Shown here in pieces: positions 18,406 through 27,520 of a stretch of DNA of 64,000 nt. A model generated the notes under the pieces. That model saw nothing but the letters and a program-made list of their open reading frames with translations. It did no database searches and was not told the DNA's origin. A program made the translations under genes and the position numbers. Position 1 is the first letter of the stretch; the number at the start of each line of letters is the position of its first letter. Source of the stretch: Pirellulaceae bacterium (GTDB lineage Bacteria > Planctomycetota > Planctomycetia > Pirellulales > Pirellulaceae); NCBI GenBank assembly GCA_020852965.1, contig JADYZV010000063.1, positions 24,006 to 88,005 on the forward strand, written 5' to 3'.

Positions 18406-18807
18406 CTACGGGAATAGTCCTGGTCTGTACCATTGTCTCCTGGCAAGTATCTGGTTTTCCGAGTTCATTTTCAGGCAATTCACAGTCGCTCGACCCATTG
18501 GTGTCACTCCTTTGACCATACCTGACATGCCATTGAATTCGAAATGTTCGTTCTGGTTATCGATGCGCGGATCGTAGAGTCGTGAAATCTGGTCTGTTGA
18601 GGGATCTACAAATGATAAATGATCGCTCTTAAATAAATTGCAGGAGCGGCAGGCGAGTGCCAAATTCATTTCTACGGTTGTACCTCCGCTCGCCAGGGGC
18701 AATACGTGTTCAATTTCGAATGGGAAGTTGAATATCGCTTCCGGTGCTCGACAGTACTCACAACGATGTTTCGCACGCGCCGCAACTGAGTAGTAGAAGG
18801 GATTCAT
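18406..18807 (-). CDS. HNH endonuclease domain protein
   Basis: A 133-residue protein with the zinc-binding and catalytic pattern CEYCRAP...EIEHVLPLASGG...NLALACRSCNLFKSD, a standard HNH nuclease core with two CxxC knuckles and the His-Asn-His triad. The start ATG overlaps the stop of the upstream gene (ATGA, 18804-18807), so the two are translated together. HNH proteins nick or cut DNA in restriction, homing or defence; nothing here assigns this one to a specific system. The Uma2 relic just downstream points to local turnover. Confidence 0.85.
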   Translation of the reverse strand: MNPFYYSVAARAKHRCEYCRAPEAIFNFPFEIEHVLPLASGGTTVEMNLALACRSCNLFKSDHLSFVDPSTDQISRLYDPRIDNQNEHFEFNGMSGMVKGVTPMGRATVNCLKMNSENQILARRQWYRPGLFP

Positions 18808-19166
18808 TTACCCAGCGACTCAGCCATGGCTCGCGCGCGTTCGCCAGCGGCTTGCAATTCGGCTTGAACCAGTTGGTCAAGTTCGCATTGTTCTGCATGG
18901 GGGAGTTGAACGCCTTGGTCTCTGGCCGCTCGCCACTGCCGCATTAAAGCCTCAAGACGGTCCCGCTGTAGTGCGCTGAAGAATTGGTCGGGAAGATTGT
19001 TCTGAAGAACGATGAGAGTACTTGAATCCGTATCGACGAAACCCGCTCTGACGGTATCCAGCGCTTCTCCAGGCGTCTTGCCATCGCTACAACGATCACC
19101 GACAACAGCTTGATAATGCCGGCTGCCGTCAGCGCTAGGAATCGATACGATAGTTACCGTGGTCAC
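18804..19166 (-). CDS. Uncharacterised 120-residue partner of the HNH protein
   Basis: No family recognised. The N-terminal half looks like a small beta-alpha fold (TVTIVSIPSADGSRHYQAVV); the C-terminal half is predicted helix, rich in Q, E, R and A. Its stop overlaps the HNH start. The tight pair suggests a functional couple, for example partner protein and nuclease, but this is inference only. Confidence 0.65.
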   Translation of the reverse strand: MTTVTIVSIPSADGSRHYQAVVGDRCSDGKTPGEALDTVRAGFVDTDSSTLIVLQNNLPDQFFSALQRDRLEALMRQWRAARDQGVQLPHAEQCELDQLVQAELQAAGERARAMAESLGK

Positions 19167-19390
19167 CAGAAGCCCTTTAGGAAAAGTTGGTTGTTCAATT
19201 ATCTTTCAATTTACCCTGAAAGTCAACGAAGATCAGCTCGCTGGTGTTTCGTCGGCTCTCGCTATCGAGAGTTTCGCCAACTTGCTCCGTCCCCATCGCT
19301 CGCTTGCCAAGCTGGAATGCCAGTTATTTTCGGTAGAGCAACCACCCGGCCACAATCGGTACAATCGCACCCGGTCGGCTCGCGAGAAGC

Positions 19391-19552
19391 CACAAAAGTG
19401 GATTTGCCTGCGTCTTTGCCGATGGCTCAGGGCACTTCATCCCAGATCAAGCCGACAAAGAAACGTTGAAAAACGCGATTCTTCGCGGAGACAACAATGT
19501 GATCGACGGCGAAAAATTGTATCCCAACACACCAAAAGCCGAAGCGCCTTAA
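19391..19552 (+). pseudogene. DUF1559 C-terminal relic
   Basis: Plus-strand codons read HKSGFACVFADGSGHFIPDQ, then KETLKNAILRGDNNVI and a stop. This is the typical end of DUF1559 proteins, where an H-x9-DG motif (FADGS) precedes the final helix. The N-terminal methylation signal and the body of the gene are absent, so it is a remnant. It lies in the gap 19167-19670, where I see no intact gene. Confidence 0.65.
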
Positions 19553-19670
19553 ACTTGGCTCAACAACAACACGCAATCGATACGCACGCGCACGAAGCGC
19601 TACGCGGTTAAACAGATTAGCTCTCCGGCCGCGCGAAAGTGCTGCCGAAGAACGTTTCTGTTTAGCCGCG

Positions 19671-20327
19671 CTAGGGCTGCACGGGTCGTTGTCGATCGAG
19701 TTCGCCAAATACTTCGCTCAGCCGAATCACGAGCCCTGGCAGTATGTCACCGCCGCTAAGTTCCGCTTGCTCGTCGAGTATTTCATACCGCATGACGTCG
19801 GTATAGACGGCGACGGTGCGCTCGTTCGGATCGACCATCCAAACCTGTCGAACGCCAGCATGGAAATACTCGCGGCGCTTGCGAGACATTTCGGCGTAGG
19901 TGTTCCCCTCGCTGAGAACTTCGATAGCGATGTCAGGCACGATCTCCGGTACCGCTGCGTCTGGGACCTTGCCTTCGGGTAGCCGCTGCCACGATACGAA
20001 AGCCACATCGGGACCACGAACTTGTGTCTTCAAGATTCGCATGAACCCATCGGGGCCAGTAACCAGACCAAGATTGTTGTGCCGCAGATATTGACGCAGC
20101 AGTTCGCACAACAGACTTGCAATCAACGATTCGCGCCAGCCCATGGCTTTCTCCACTAGCGTCGCATCGATCAATTCAAACATGCCGCCTTGGCCATTGA
20201 GACGAATGAGATCCTCGATGGTCGCATGTCCTGGCGTCGGGTCCACACAAATTCGTGCAGGCGGAATCCCACCAAGATCGTCTAGCATTGCAGAGAAATT
20301 TGCAGCAACTGCGGCATTTGCATCCAT
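19671..20327 (-). CDS. Uma2 family (PD-(D/E)XK-like) protein
   Basis: A 218-residue protein of the Uma2/DUF820 family, which has a restriction-endonuclease-like fold. Visible blocks are FELIDATLVEKAMGW, then RGPDVAFVSWQRLP, PDIAIEVLSEGNTYAEMSRK and the aromatic/valine strand VRQVWMVDPNERTVAVY. The motif order (E...PD...E-x-L-S...K) fits the nuclease fold. Members are abundant in planctomycetes and cyanobacteria and of unknown function. A second gene (35675) and an N-terminal relic (18343) lie nearby. Confidence 0.88.
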   Translation of the reverse strand: MDANAAVAANFSAMLDDLGGIPPARICVDPTPGHATIEDLIRLNGQGGMFELIDATLVEKAMGWRESLIASLLCELLRQYLRHNNLGLVTGPDGFMRILKTQVRGPDVAFVSWQRLPEGKVPDAAVPEIVPDIAIEVLSEGNTYAEMSRKRREYFHAGVRQVWMVDPNERTVAVYTDVMRYEILDEQAELSGGDILPGLVIRLSEVFGELDRQRPVQP

Positions 20328-20451
20328 CAGCGATCACTTTTCACGCGACATTCGAATTCGTTTCGTTCATGTTCCCAATGGAACACCAACGCATTCAATT
20401 ATAACACAAACCCTTTGGAAATTGCCGGTTGTGACCGCCCTCATCACCCGC

Positions 20452-22737
20452 TTACTCGACCTCGACGAATATTCCTTCACCCGGCTCAAGGGTGAGTTGA
20501 TAGTATCCATCGGAGTCGCGCGTCAGTGGTGTGCGCTCCCCACGCGGCCAGGCGACGACTTTCGAGCCTGCGAGCTTGAGCTTGACGTGCGTTGTCTTAA
20601 CCTCTTCCAACTCGCTCATATTGACGATCGTAAACGCGGTGCCGCTACCATCTTTCTTCTCAAAGCAGCCGATCAGCAGCGGGTCGTCACAGTCGATATT
20701 TTCGATCGTTGGAAAGCTGGCCAGCGGGTTGCTGAATTTTAGGTAAGGTGTCGAGTCGGTGCAATTGTGAGCCAGGGCACCGGTATTTTTATACTGCACA
20801 AATGCGTCGGAGATGTTGTGCATCTCTTTGAAGACGATAGCGGCGTCGTACCAAGCATTGGTACGCTTCCCGTCGATCGTGATCAACGACGGAAACTCGG
20901 GGGTGTAGCCGGCATAGGTCCAGCACAACAGGCCTTTGCAACCAAACGATAACATGCAGTACGACTGCCAGCGGAACTCCGACTCGGTTGGAGTGCGTTT
21001 GCTGGGAACCCAGGCGAAGGTTTGAATACAGCACCAAAAATCCTTGCTGTGCTCTCGAGCGGATGTGGCGATGACGTTGATCGATTCGCAATAGTCGGCG
21101 TAGGTAGTCCGTCTGCCGTTAGTCCAATTGAGTGGATAGATATCGGTGCAGATATACGGCGCATCGAACTTTTCGCAAAACGAATCGCAGTACTTTTTGA
21201 ATAGGGCGGGATCGGCGTCGTAGTATTCGATCGCCGCAGCGGAGGCCCCGTACTTCAATTGGGCTGCGTTGGCGTACATCGGTAGCAAGTTGATGTACGG
21301 AATCTTACCATCGGTCTCTCGATAGTATTGGTTGCAGATTTCGGCCAGGCTGTCGTACTGGTCGCTCCCCGGTTCGTCGGTGACGTATGTTCCGGCGAAA
21401 CAGGGATGCTCGAAGTACTGGGCAGTGGCTATGGCGGGATTCGTGTAAGCACCGTCGCCCAGAATCAGTTCGACACCGTACTTGTCACATTCCCTCAGCA
21501 GCATCTCTCTGTTCTCGGGACTGCCAAGTGCACCATGCGCGATGATCCAGTCAAATCCGCCAGAGCGATACGTTTTGATAAAGTCCTCTCCCACAGCCTG
21601 CGGCTCTGGACTGACCCACGCTCCAATACGAATCCGGTCGCGGGTCAAGTACTCATTGGTATAGGGCGAGTCGATTGCAGTACCCAATGCGTTTTGAATG
21701 GCCGCTGTGAGCACCACGGCGGCTTCGGCGCGTGTCGACGGCTTGGCTTGGCTCGTCAAATCGATACCGTATTCGGCCAATGCGGCGGACGCTCGCTTCC
21801 AGTCGGCATCTGCCAGCGGAGCGTTGGGGCGAAACGTGCGCACTTGTCCTGCGTCGAGCAATTGCCGCGCAGTGACGAATCGAATCGCTGCCTGGAGCTT
21901 TGCTGGCAAGTTGGAGATGTCGTCCAGACGAACGTCGGTATTGACCAAGCGATACTCGCCCGGCAGCTTTGCGATCAAGTGGGTAAATCCGCGACTGTTC
22001 GTCTGGCTGACAGGAATGAGGCGGTTGTCGTTTTTTCCGGTTTTGGACTTGAAGTACACGACGGTCGTTTCGGATGGATGGTCGATCGCCGTCGATTGGA
22101 GCATGAAGTCGGCTCGGTCGAATCCTTCGGATAGACTCCCACCGGGAACCAGAACCCGCTCAAGCGGCGCGATGAAGGTGGTCGGCTCCGAGTAATCGTG
22201 GGAGTCGACGGCCGCTTCGAGAAAACCCGTGGCCTCCGCCGCCGAGGGGAAGAATCCGAGGCGCGATAGCTGATAGCTGGAAAGGGTATCGCTCGGATTG
22301 GTTGGGTCGAAGCGGAAGGAAGTGATCGTTCCTCTCCAATTCTTGTGGTCGAATTGTCGCATGTCGACGATCGCATTGCGCCATGTCTTATCGCCGACGA
22401 CGGAAAACGCAGAGTAGCTCTTGTCTGAAAGCGCAGTCAGCGTATCGGTAGTAAAGAACAGTCCTGCCTGTGTGAGACTTGTATCGTATTTGTAACGCAC
22501 GGCGAAAAACGGCCGCTGGTCAGCGGAGAACGCATCATCGGCTTGCATCGGAATGGTCAGGCTGAGGTCGCTGCCGGTCGGAGTTAGCTTCGTCAGTCCG
22601 CCTTCGAGGTGGAGCTGGCCCTGCCCAATCGCAATGAACTTCGCATCGGGTCCGTTGTTAAAAATCCAAGCCGGCTCGCGGGCCGGCAGGGTGCTGGCTG
22701 ACAGTAGGACAATCAGAATGAAAATATACTTATTCAT
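20452..22737 (-). CDS. Secreted TIM-barrel glycoside-hydrolase-like protein with SLH-like segment
   Basis: A 761-residue protein with signal peptide (YIFILIVLLSASTLPA). Residues 20-190 look like a carbohydrate-binding beta domain. A stretch near 310-350 (AEYGIDLTSQAKPSTRAEAA) resembles an S-layer-homology repeat. Residues about 370-650 look like a TIM barrel (GAWVSPEPQ, FDWIIAHGALGSPENRE, FAGTYVTDEPGSDQYDSL, YICTDIYPLNW). TDEPG and CTDIYPL could supply catalytic acids, but I cannot name the glycoside hydrolase family. A C-terminal beta sandwich ends the protein. It stands alone on the minus strand, with a ~214-bp repeat element upstream. Confidence 0.65.
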   Translation of the reverse strand: MNKYIFILIVLLSASTLPAREPAWIFNNGPDAKFIAIGQGQLHLEGGLTKLTPTGSDLSLTIPMQADDAFSADQRPFFAVRYKYDTSLTQAGLFFTTDTLTALSDKSYSAFSVVGDKTWRNAIVDMRQFDHKNWRGTITSFRFDPTNPSDTLSSYQLSRLGFFPSAAEATGFLEAAVDSHDYSEPTTFIAPLERVLVPGGSLSEGFDRADFMLQSTAIDHPSETTVVYFKSKTGKNDNRLIPVSQTNSRGFTHLIAKLPGEYRLVNTDVRLDDISNLPAKLQAAIRFVTARQLLDAGQVRTFRPNAPLADADWKRASAALAEYGIDLTSQAKPSTRAEAAVVLTAAIQNALGTAIDSPYTNEYLTRDRIRIGAWVSPEPQAVGEDFIKTYRSGGFDWIIAHGALGSPENREMLLRECDKYGVELILGDGAYTNPAIATAQYFEHPCFAGTYVTDEPGSDQYDSLAEICNQYYRETDGKIPYINLLPMYANAAQLKYGASAAAIEYYDADPALFKKYCDSFCEKFDAPYICTDIYPLNWTNGRRTTYADYCESINVIATSAREHSKDFWCCIQTFAWVPSKRTPTESEFRWQSYCMLSFGCKGLLCWTYAGYTPEFPSLITIDGKRTNAWYDAAIVFKEMHNISDAFVQYKNTGALAHNCTDSTPYLKFSNPLASFPTIENIDCDDPLLIGCFEKKDGSGTAFTIVNMSELEEVKTTHVKLKLAGSKVVAWPRGERTPLTRDSDGYYQLTLEPGEGIFVEVE

Positions 22738-22777
22738 CAGACACCACAGGGGTTGGAGGGAATGTAGTCACGCACTT

Positions 22778-22991
22778 GTAGGCTCGTAACGAGCAATGCG
22801 AGTTACGGCAGACCGAAGCGGTTGATTATAGCACCTCGTTTCGGCGTCCCAATGCGATAGCGCCGATCGATGCACGGGGGTTATTGTCAAACGAGAGTAG
22901 TGGTGCCAGACAACGCTGAATCGAACTTGTGCGCGAGGTGAACTGCGCTCGCTGCCCGTGCCGTAACTCGCACTACTCGTTACGAGCCTAC
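22778..22991. repeat. ~214-bp element bounded by 33-bp inverted repeats
   Basis: The arm GTAGGCTCGTAACGAGCAAT... (22778-22810) is repeated inverted at 22959-22991 with about 30 of 33 positions matching. Each arm contains the near-palindrome CTCGTAACGAG. No coding capacity. It fills most of the gap between two divergent secreted-protein genes (22738-23222). Confidence 0.85.
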
Positions 22992-23222
22992 TCCAGGACC
23001 GGTGGGGCGAGTCGACTCAGTGGCCCCCCATTTTGACTCCTTTCGCTGGCAATCTCGGCTGGCAATCCTTGTCGGTTCGAGTGATAATTATTGGCTTGAC
23101 GGCAGTGGGGCCTTGAGGCTGCAACGGATTGCTCCCAGCCTGCGACGGCCTGCCCCCATGCAATCGACCTGGAGTCGACGTACAATCTCGGAAGCTACTC
23201 CCCCCCCCCTACCCTCCCAACC

Positions 23223-25502
23223 ATGAGGTTTTCAGGCATGACATCAGGCAATGCTGCAGCGCGGTTCGTTAGGCCGTGGTCTGCATTGCGCCGCTTGCTA
23301 TTAGCGTGCGCGTTCTCAGCCATTCTCTTTGGCAGTCAACAACTCACGGCCGTCGAACCGGTCGACTGGTATCAATGGCGCGGGCCGGAAGGTGATGGGA
23401 TATCGCGCGAGAAGAACTTGCCCGACACCTGGTCACCCAAAGGTGAGAACGTGCTGTGGGCGAAGGAAGAATACGCGACGCGGTCAACTCCGATTACCAA
23501 CCATGGCAAACTCTACCTGGTGACGCGCTACAAACCGGAAACCACTGAAGAGGGAGAGCAACTGGTCTGTCTCAACGCGGAGACGGGCGAATTGATTTGG
23601 AGCCAACACCACAACGTCTATCTTTCCGATGCACCGGCGGAGCGCGTCGGTTGGTCGAGCCCAGTGGCCGATCCGAAGACGGGAAATATCTATTGGCTTG
23701 GACTCGGTTGTCAATTCGTGTGTCTCAACGGTGAGACGGGTGAAGTGATTTGGCAGCATTCGCTCAGCGAAGAGTACGGTATGCTCAGCACCTACGGGGG
23801 CCGAACCAATTTTCCCAAGATCATCGACGACTTAGTAATCATTAGCGGTGTGATGACGCAGTGGGGTGAGCACGCTATTCCCGCTCACCGCTTCATCGGC
23901 TTCGACAAACGCACCGGTGCCGCCGTGTGGTTTGAGATCACGCGACCCAAGCCCGAAGATACGACTTATAGCACTCCCTTCATGACCGTTTTCAACGGAC
24001 AAGCCGCCATGGTTTTCGGCGGTGGCGATGGTTCCGTGTATGCCATGCAGCCGCGAACGGGTCAGATCATTTGGCAATACGATTGCTCGAATCGGGGCAT
24101 CAACACTCCGCCGCTGGTCGTTGATGGCGTTGTCTACTGCGGGCACCGCGAGCAGAACTCGGCCGATCCTCGCGTGCTGGGAGCCATCTTCGCCATCGAC
24201 GGCGACAAGGCTACGGGTCAGATCAAAGAGGATGAACTCAAGTGGAAGCTTCCGGGACGCAGCGTCGAAGGGAGTCAACCACTACTCATTGGCGGTCGCC
24301 TGTACGTGATCGAAGATGGTGGCACGCTCGTCGTGATCAACCCCGAAAACGGCGAGATCATTCAGGAGAAGAAAATAGGACGCCGCCCCGGTTCGTTGAT
24401 CTATGGCGACGGTAAACTCTACTGTTGCGAACAGACCGGCAATTTTTGGGTCTTGGAGCCAACTGAAGAAGGAGTGAAAGAAGTGGCTCGCGTGCGCATG
24501 GCCAGTGGCGAAGAGATTCTGGCTGCGCCGATTATCAGTCGAGGCAAGATCTACCTGGCGACCACCAAGAATTTTTATTGCATCGGCAAAAAGGGTGTCG
24601 CACCCGAATTCGATCCCATTCCGGCTGGGCCGAAAGAGGTACCCGTCGCCGACGACCAAACCGTGGCTCATCTGCAGCTAGCTCCGGTTGAAGCCATGTT
24701 GGCTCCCGGTCAGTCGACTCCCTATCAGGTGCGCGCTTACAACAAACACGGCCAGTACTTGAAGTTAGTCGAAGCCGAGTTCAGTATTGAAGGAGGGGGC
24801 GAGATCAGCGCCGACGGAAAGTACACCGCACCGGCAGACAACGAGCCCGTGGCAGTTAAGATCACCGCTAAGATCACCGCGAAGTCGGGAGAGCTCACCA
24901 GCGTAGCCCGAGTGCGCGTGATTCCACCACTTCCCTGGAAGTTTGACTTTTCGGATAAGAAGGTTCCTGTGACTTGGATCGGTGCCAATTACCGTCACCA
25001 GCCCAAGGAGCTCGACGGCGAGTCGGTGTTGGTCAAAGTGAGCACGATCCCCAAGGGGACTCGTAGCCAATCGTGGATGGGCTGGACTTCGCTACACGAC
25101 TACACCATTGCTGCGGACGTGAATTCTACCGCCAATGCCGACAATGGACGCCGAGCCGACATGGGTTTGATCAATCAACGCTATACGCTTGACTTGATGG
25201 ACAAAGGACAATTGCAGATTCGCTCTTGGGTCCCGCGTTTGGAACTACGGTTTGCCAAAACGGTTCCCTTTGAGTGGGAGGCTGGTCAGTGGTATACACT
25301 GAAATTCCAAAGTGAAAATCATGATGGCCAAGTCACCTTGCGCGGTAAAGCTTGGAAACGCGGTGAAGAGGAGCCCAAGGATTGGACAATTGAAGCGACG
25401 GACGCTGTCCCCAACACGCATGGCAGCCCTGGACTGTTCGGCAATTCGACGATGGCGGAGTACTATATTGATAACGTCGAAGTTACCTCCAACCCAAAAT
25501 AG
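23223..25502 (+). CDS. Secreted PQQ-type beta-propeller protein with C-terminal lectin-like domain
   Basis: A 759-residue protein with signal peptide (RRLLLACAFSAILFGSQQLTA). Residues about 45-480 contain repeated propeller blades (YQWRGPEGDGISREKNLPDT, LVCLNAETGELIWSQHH, YAMQPRTGQIIWQYD, LYVIEDGGTLVVINPENGEI), the sequence signature of PQQ-binding-like quinoproteins. An Ig-like segment follows, then a jelly-roll domain (DYTIAADVNSTANADNGRRA to the end). The start could also be ATG 23238, which has a GAGG box at a better distance. It is followed after 30 bases by a second propeller gene. Confidence 0.88.
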   Translation: MRFSGMTSGNAAARFVRPWSALRRLLLACAFSAILFGSQQLTAVEPVDWYQWRGPEGDGISREKNLPDTWSPKGENVLWAKEEYATRSTPITNHGKLYLVTRYKPETTEEGEQLVCLNAETGELIWSQHHNVYLSDAPAERVGWSSPVADPKTGNIYWLGLGCQFVCLNGETGEVIWQHSLSEEYGMLSTYGGRTNFPKIIDDLVIISGVMTQWGEHAIPAHRFIGFDKRTGAAVWFEITRPKPEDTTYSTPFMTVFNGQAAMVFGGGDGSVYAMQPRTGQIIWQYDCSNRGINTPPLVVDGVVYCGHREQNSADPRVLGAIFAIDGDKATGQIKEDELKWKLPGRSVEGSQPLLIGGRLYVIEDGGTLVVINPENGEIIQEKKIGRRPGSLIYGDGKLYCCEQTGNFWVLEPTEEGVKEVARVRMASGEEILAAPIISRGKIYLATTKNFYCIGKKGVAPEFDPIPAGPKEVPVADDQTVAHLQLAPVEAMLAPGQSTPYQVRAYNKHGQYLKLVEAEFSIEGGGEISADGKYTAPADNEPVAVKITAKITAKSGELTSVARVRVIPPLPWKFDFSDKKVPVTWIGANYRHQPKELDGESVLVKVSTIPKGTRSQSWMGWTSLHDYTIAADVNSTANADNGRRADMGLINQRYTLDLMDKGQLQIRSWVPRLELRFAKTVPFEWEAGQWYTLKFQSENHDGQVTLRGKAWKRGEEEPKDWTIEATDAVPNTHGSPGLFGNSTMAEYYIDNVEVTSNPK

Positions 25503-25532
25503 CACACCTAAATAAACAAAGGCAATCAACTA

Positions 25533-27197
25533 ATGCAACGCAACATATTTCTGACTGTGCCCCTTGTGGCGACTTGGATCGGAGCCGCTCTGGCGGTTCC
25601 GCAGGCGGCGCTGGCCGACGACTACGACGCCGTATCCGAGGTCCGCAAGGCAATAGGCGAATTGAAAGTAGGCCCGCACGACTGGCCGCAATGGGCTGGA
25701 TCGCACCTGCGTAACAATGTCACTGATGAAGCCGATATCCCCACCATGTGGGACGTGGGGACCGGCGAAAATGTCCGCTGGTCGATGCCGCTCGGGTCGG
25801 AGACCTACGGCAACCCTGTTGTGGCCAATGGCAAAGTCTACGTGGGGACGAACAACGGTGCGGGCTATTTGAAGCGCTACCCCAGCGAAGTTGACCTGGG
25901 CGTTTTGCTCTGTTTTGACGAAGAAACCGGGGAGTTCTTGTGGCAGCATTCGAGCGAAAAGCTCCCTTCGGGGCGAGTGAATGATTGGCCCAACCAGGGG
26001 ATCTGCTGCGCACCACTCATCGATGGCGATCGTCTCTATTACGTCACCAGTCGCGGTGAAGTGGTTTGTCTGGATACCGAAGGCTTTGCCGATGGAAAAA
26101 ACGATGGCATTCAGAGTGAGCCGAACGAAAACAAAGACGAAGCGGATGTGATCTGGAGCTTCGACATGATGAAGAATTTGGCCGTGTCACAACATAACAT
26201 GTGCAGTTGCTCCGTCACCTGCGCGGGGAATCTGCTGTTCGTCAATACGTCCAACGGTGTCGATGAAGGTCACCAGAATATACCCAGCGAAGCTGCGCCG
26301 AGCTTCCTATGCATGAATCGCGAGACGGGCGAAGTGATCTGGTCCGACAATTCACCAGGAGCCAATATTTTGCACGGCCAGTGGTCATCGCCTAGTTACG
26401 CAGAACTGGGAGGAGTGGCTCAAGTTCTATTTGGTGGCGGCGATGGTTGGCTCTACAGTTTTGACGCTGCGGGAGAAAACGGCAAGTCGAAACTACTGTG
26501 GAAATTTGACTGCAACCCTAAGGCGTCGCTGTATGTGCTCGGTGGTTCGGCCACTCGAAATCACATCATCGCTACTCCAGCTATTTACGATGGCTTGGTC
26601 TATGTGGCCGTTGGCGAAGACCCCGAGCATGGCGAAGGTGACGGACACTTGTGGTGCATCGATCCAACCAAGCGCGGTGACGTTAGTCCTACTCAAGTCT
26701 ACAACGCCAAAGACCCCTCCAAGCCCATCGCACACAAACGCCTACAAGCACTAGTGGCCAAGGATGGAGATCTCGAGCGTGACAATCCAAACTCGGCGGC
26801 GGTTTGGCACTATATCGGCAAGAATCCTGAGGACTTTGAAACCACGATGCACCGCAGCTGCGGCACGGTAGCCGTCAAGGATAACTTGCTGTTTTTGGCC
26901 GATTTTAGCGGATTGTTTCACTGCTTGGACGCCAAGACGGGTGAAGCGTATTGGACCTACGATATGTTCGCCGCCTCGTGGGCTTCGCCCCTGATCGTCG
27001 AGGATCGCGTCTATATCAGCGACGAAGATGGCGACATCGCCATTTTCAGAGTCTCTAAGGAGCAGGAGCAAATCGCCGAGGTCAGCATGGAGAGTGCCGT
27101 TTACACCACTCCCGTGGCCGCCAACAGCACGCTGTTCATCGCCAATCGGAATCGACTGTATGCGATTCAAGAAGTCGCGCAAGCTGAAGAAAAGTAG
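25533..27197 (+). CDS. Secreted PQQ-type beta-propeller protein
   Basis: A 554-residue protein with signal peptide ending at about LADDYDA. Blades are marked by WPQWAGSHLRNNVTDEADIP, LCFDEETGEFLWQHSS, LYSFDAAGENGKSKLLWKFD and FHCLDAKTGEAYWTYD. It has pairs of cysteines (GICCAPL; HNMCSCSVTC) that may form disulfides or bind a cofactor. It lies 30 bases downstream of a related propeller gene, with an AAAGG box before the ATG, so the pair is probably one operon. Electron transfer or substrate binding outside the membrane is likely; no specific substrate is visible. Confidence 0.88.
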   Translation: MQRNIFLTVPLVATWIGAALAVPQAALADDYDAVSEVRKAIGELKVGPHDWPQWAGSHLRNNVTDEADIPTMWDVGTGENVRWSMPLGSETYGNPVVANGKVYVGTNNGAGYLKRYPSEVDLGVLLCFDEETGEFLWQHSSEKLPSGRVNDWPNQGICCAPLIDGDRLYYVTSRGEVVCLDTEGFADGKNDGIQSEPNENKDEADVIWSFDMMKNLAVSQHNMCSCSVTCAGNLLFVNTSNGVDEGHQNIPSEAAPSFLCMNRETGEVIWSDNSPGANILHGQWSSPSYAELGGVAQVLFGGGDGWLYSFDAAGENGKSKLLWKFDCNPKASLYVLGGSATRNHIIATPAIYDGLVYVAVGEDPEHGEGDGHLWCIDPTKRGDVSPTQVYNAKDPSKPIAHKRLQALVAKDGDLERDNPNSAAVWHYIGKNPEDFETTMHRSCGTVAVKDNLLFLADFSGLFHCLDAKTGEAYWTYDMFAASWASPLIVEDRVYISDEDGDIAIFRVSKEQEQIAEVSMESAVYTTPVAANSTLFIANRNRLYAIQEVAQAEEK

Positions 27198-27262
27198 CGC
27201 GGCGGTCCCCCCCGTATGGATTGAAAACAACGTAGCACGGCGGTCCCCCGCCGTGTGATTTG
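27194..27262 (+). repeat. Two imperfect 38-bp repeats; the second forms a hairpin
   Basis: GTAGCGCGGCGGTCCCCCC and GTAGCACGGCGGTCCCCCG start 38 bases apart, directly at the end of the propeller gene. In the second copy CACGGCGG (27236-27243) pairs with CCGCCGTG (27248-27255), an 8-bp stem that may end the transcript. The rest of 27263-27520 shows no gene. Confidence 0.75.
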
Positions 27263-27520
27263 AAAACCGTCCTCTGTGGTCTCCGTGCCGCAGTGTTTCA
27301 ATTCGCTGCGATATTAGTTCCGCTTGTTTTTTGAAACACAGAGTCACAGAGTTCACAGAGATTTTGTTTCATCACCACGTTCGCTTACAATGATAGGGGT
27401 GATGATCAGTCATTGGATTGATCGTGTTTAGTTAGCATCTCGGTGCGGACCACCGAGCGACGTTGACATTATAGTTTCTCGTGCCCGCAATGTGCGCCAA
27501 CTTGGGCTAAGGCGCGGTGG

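Noticed and set aside
21328..22134. 268-codon plus-strand frame opposite the TIM-barrel gene
   Set aside because: Antisense shadow; the minus-strand protein has a signal peptide and coherent domain structure.
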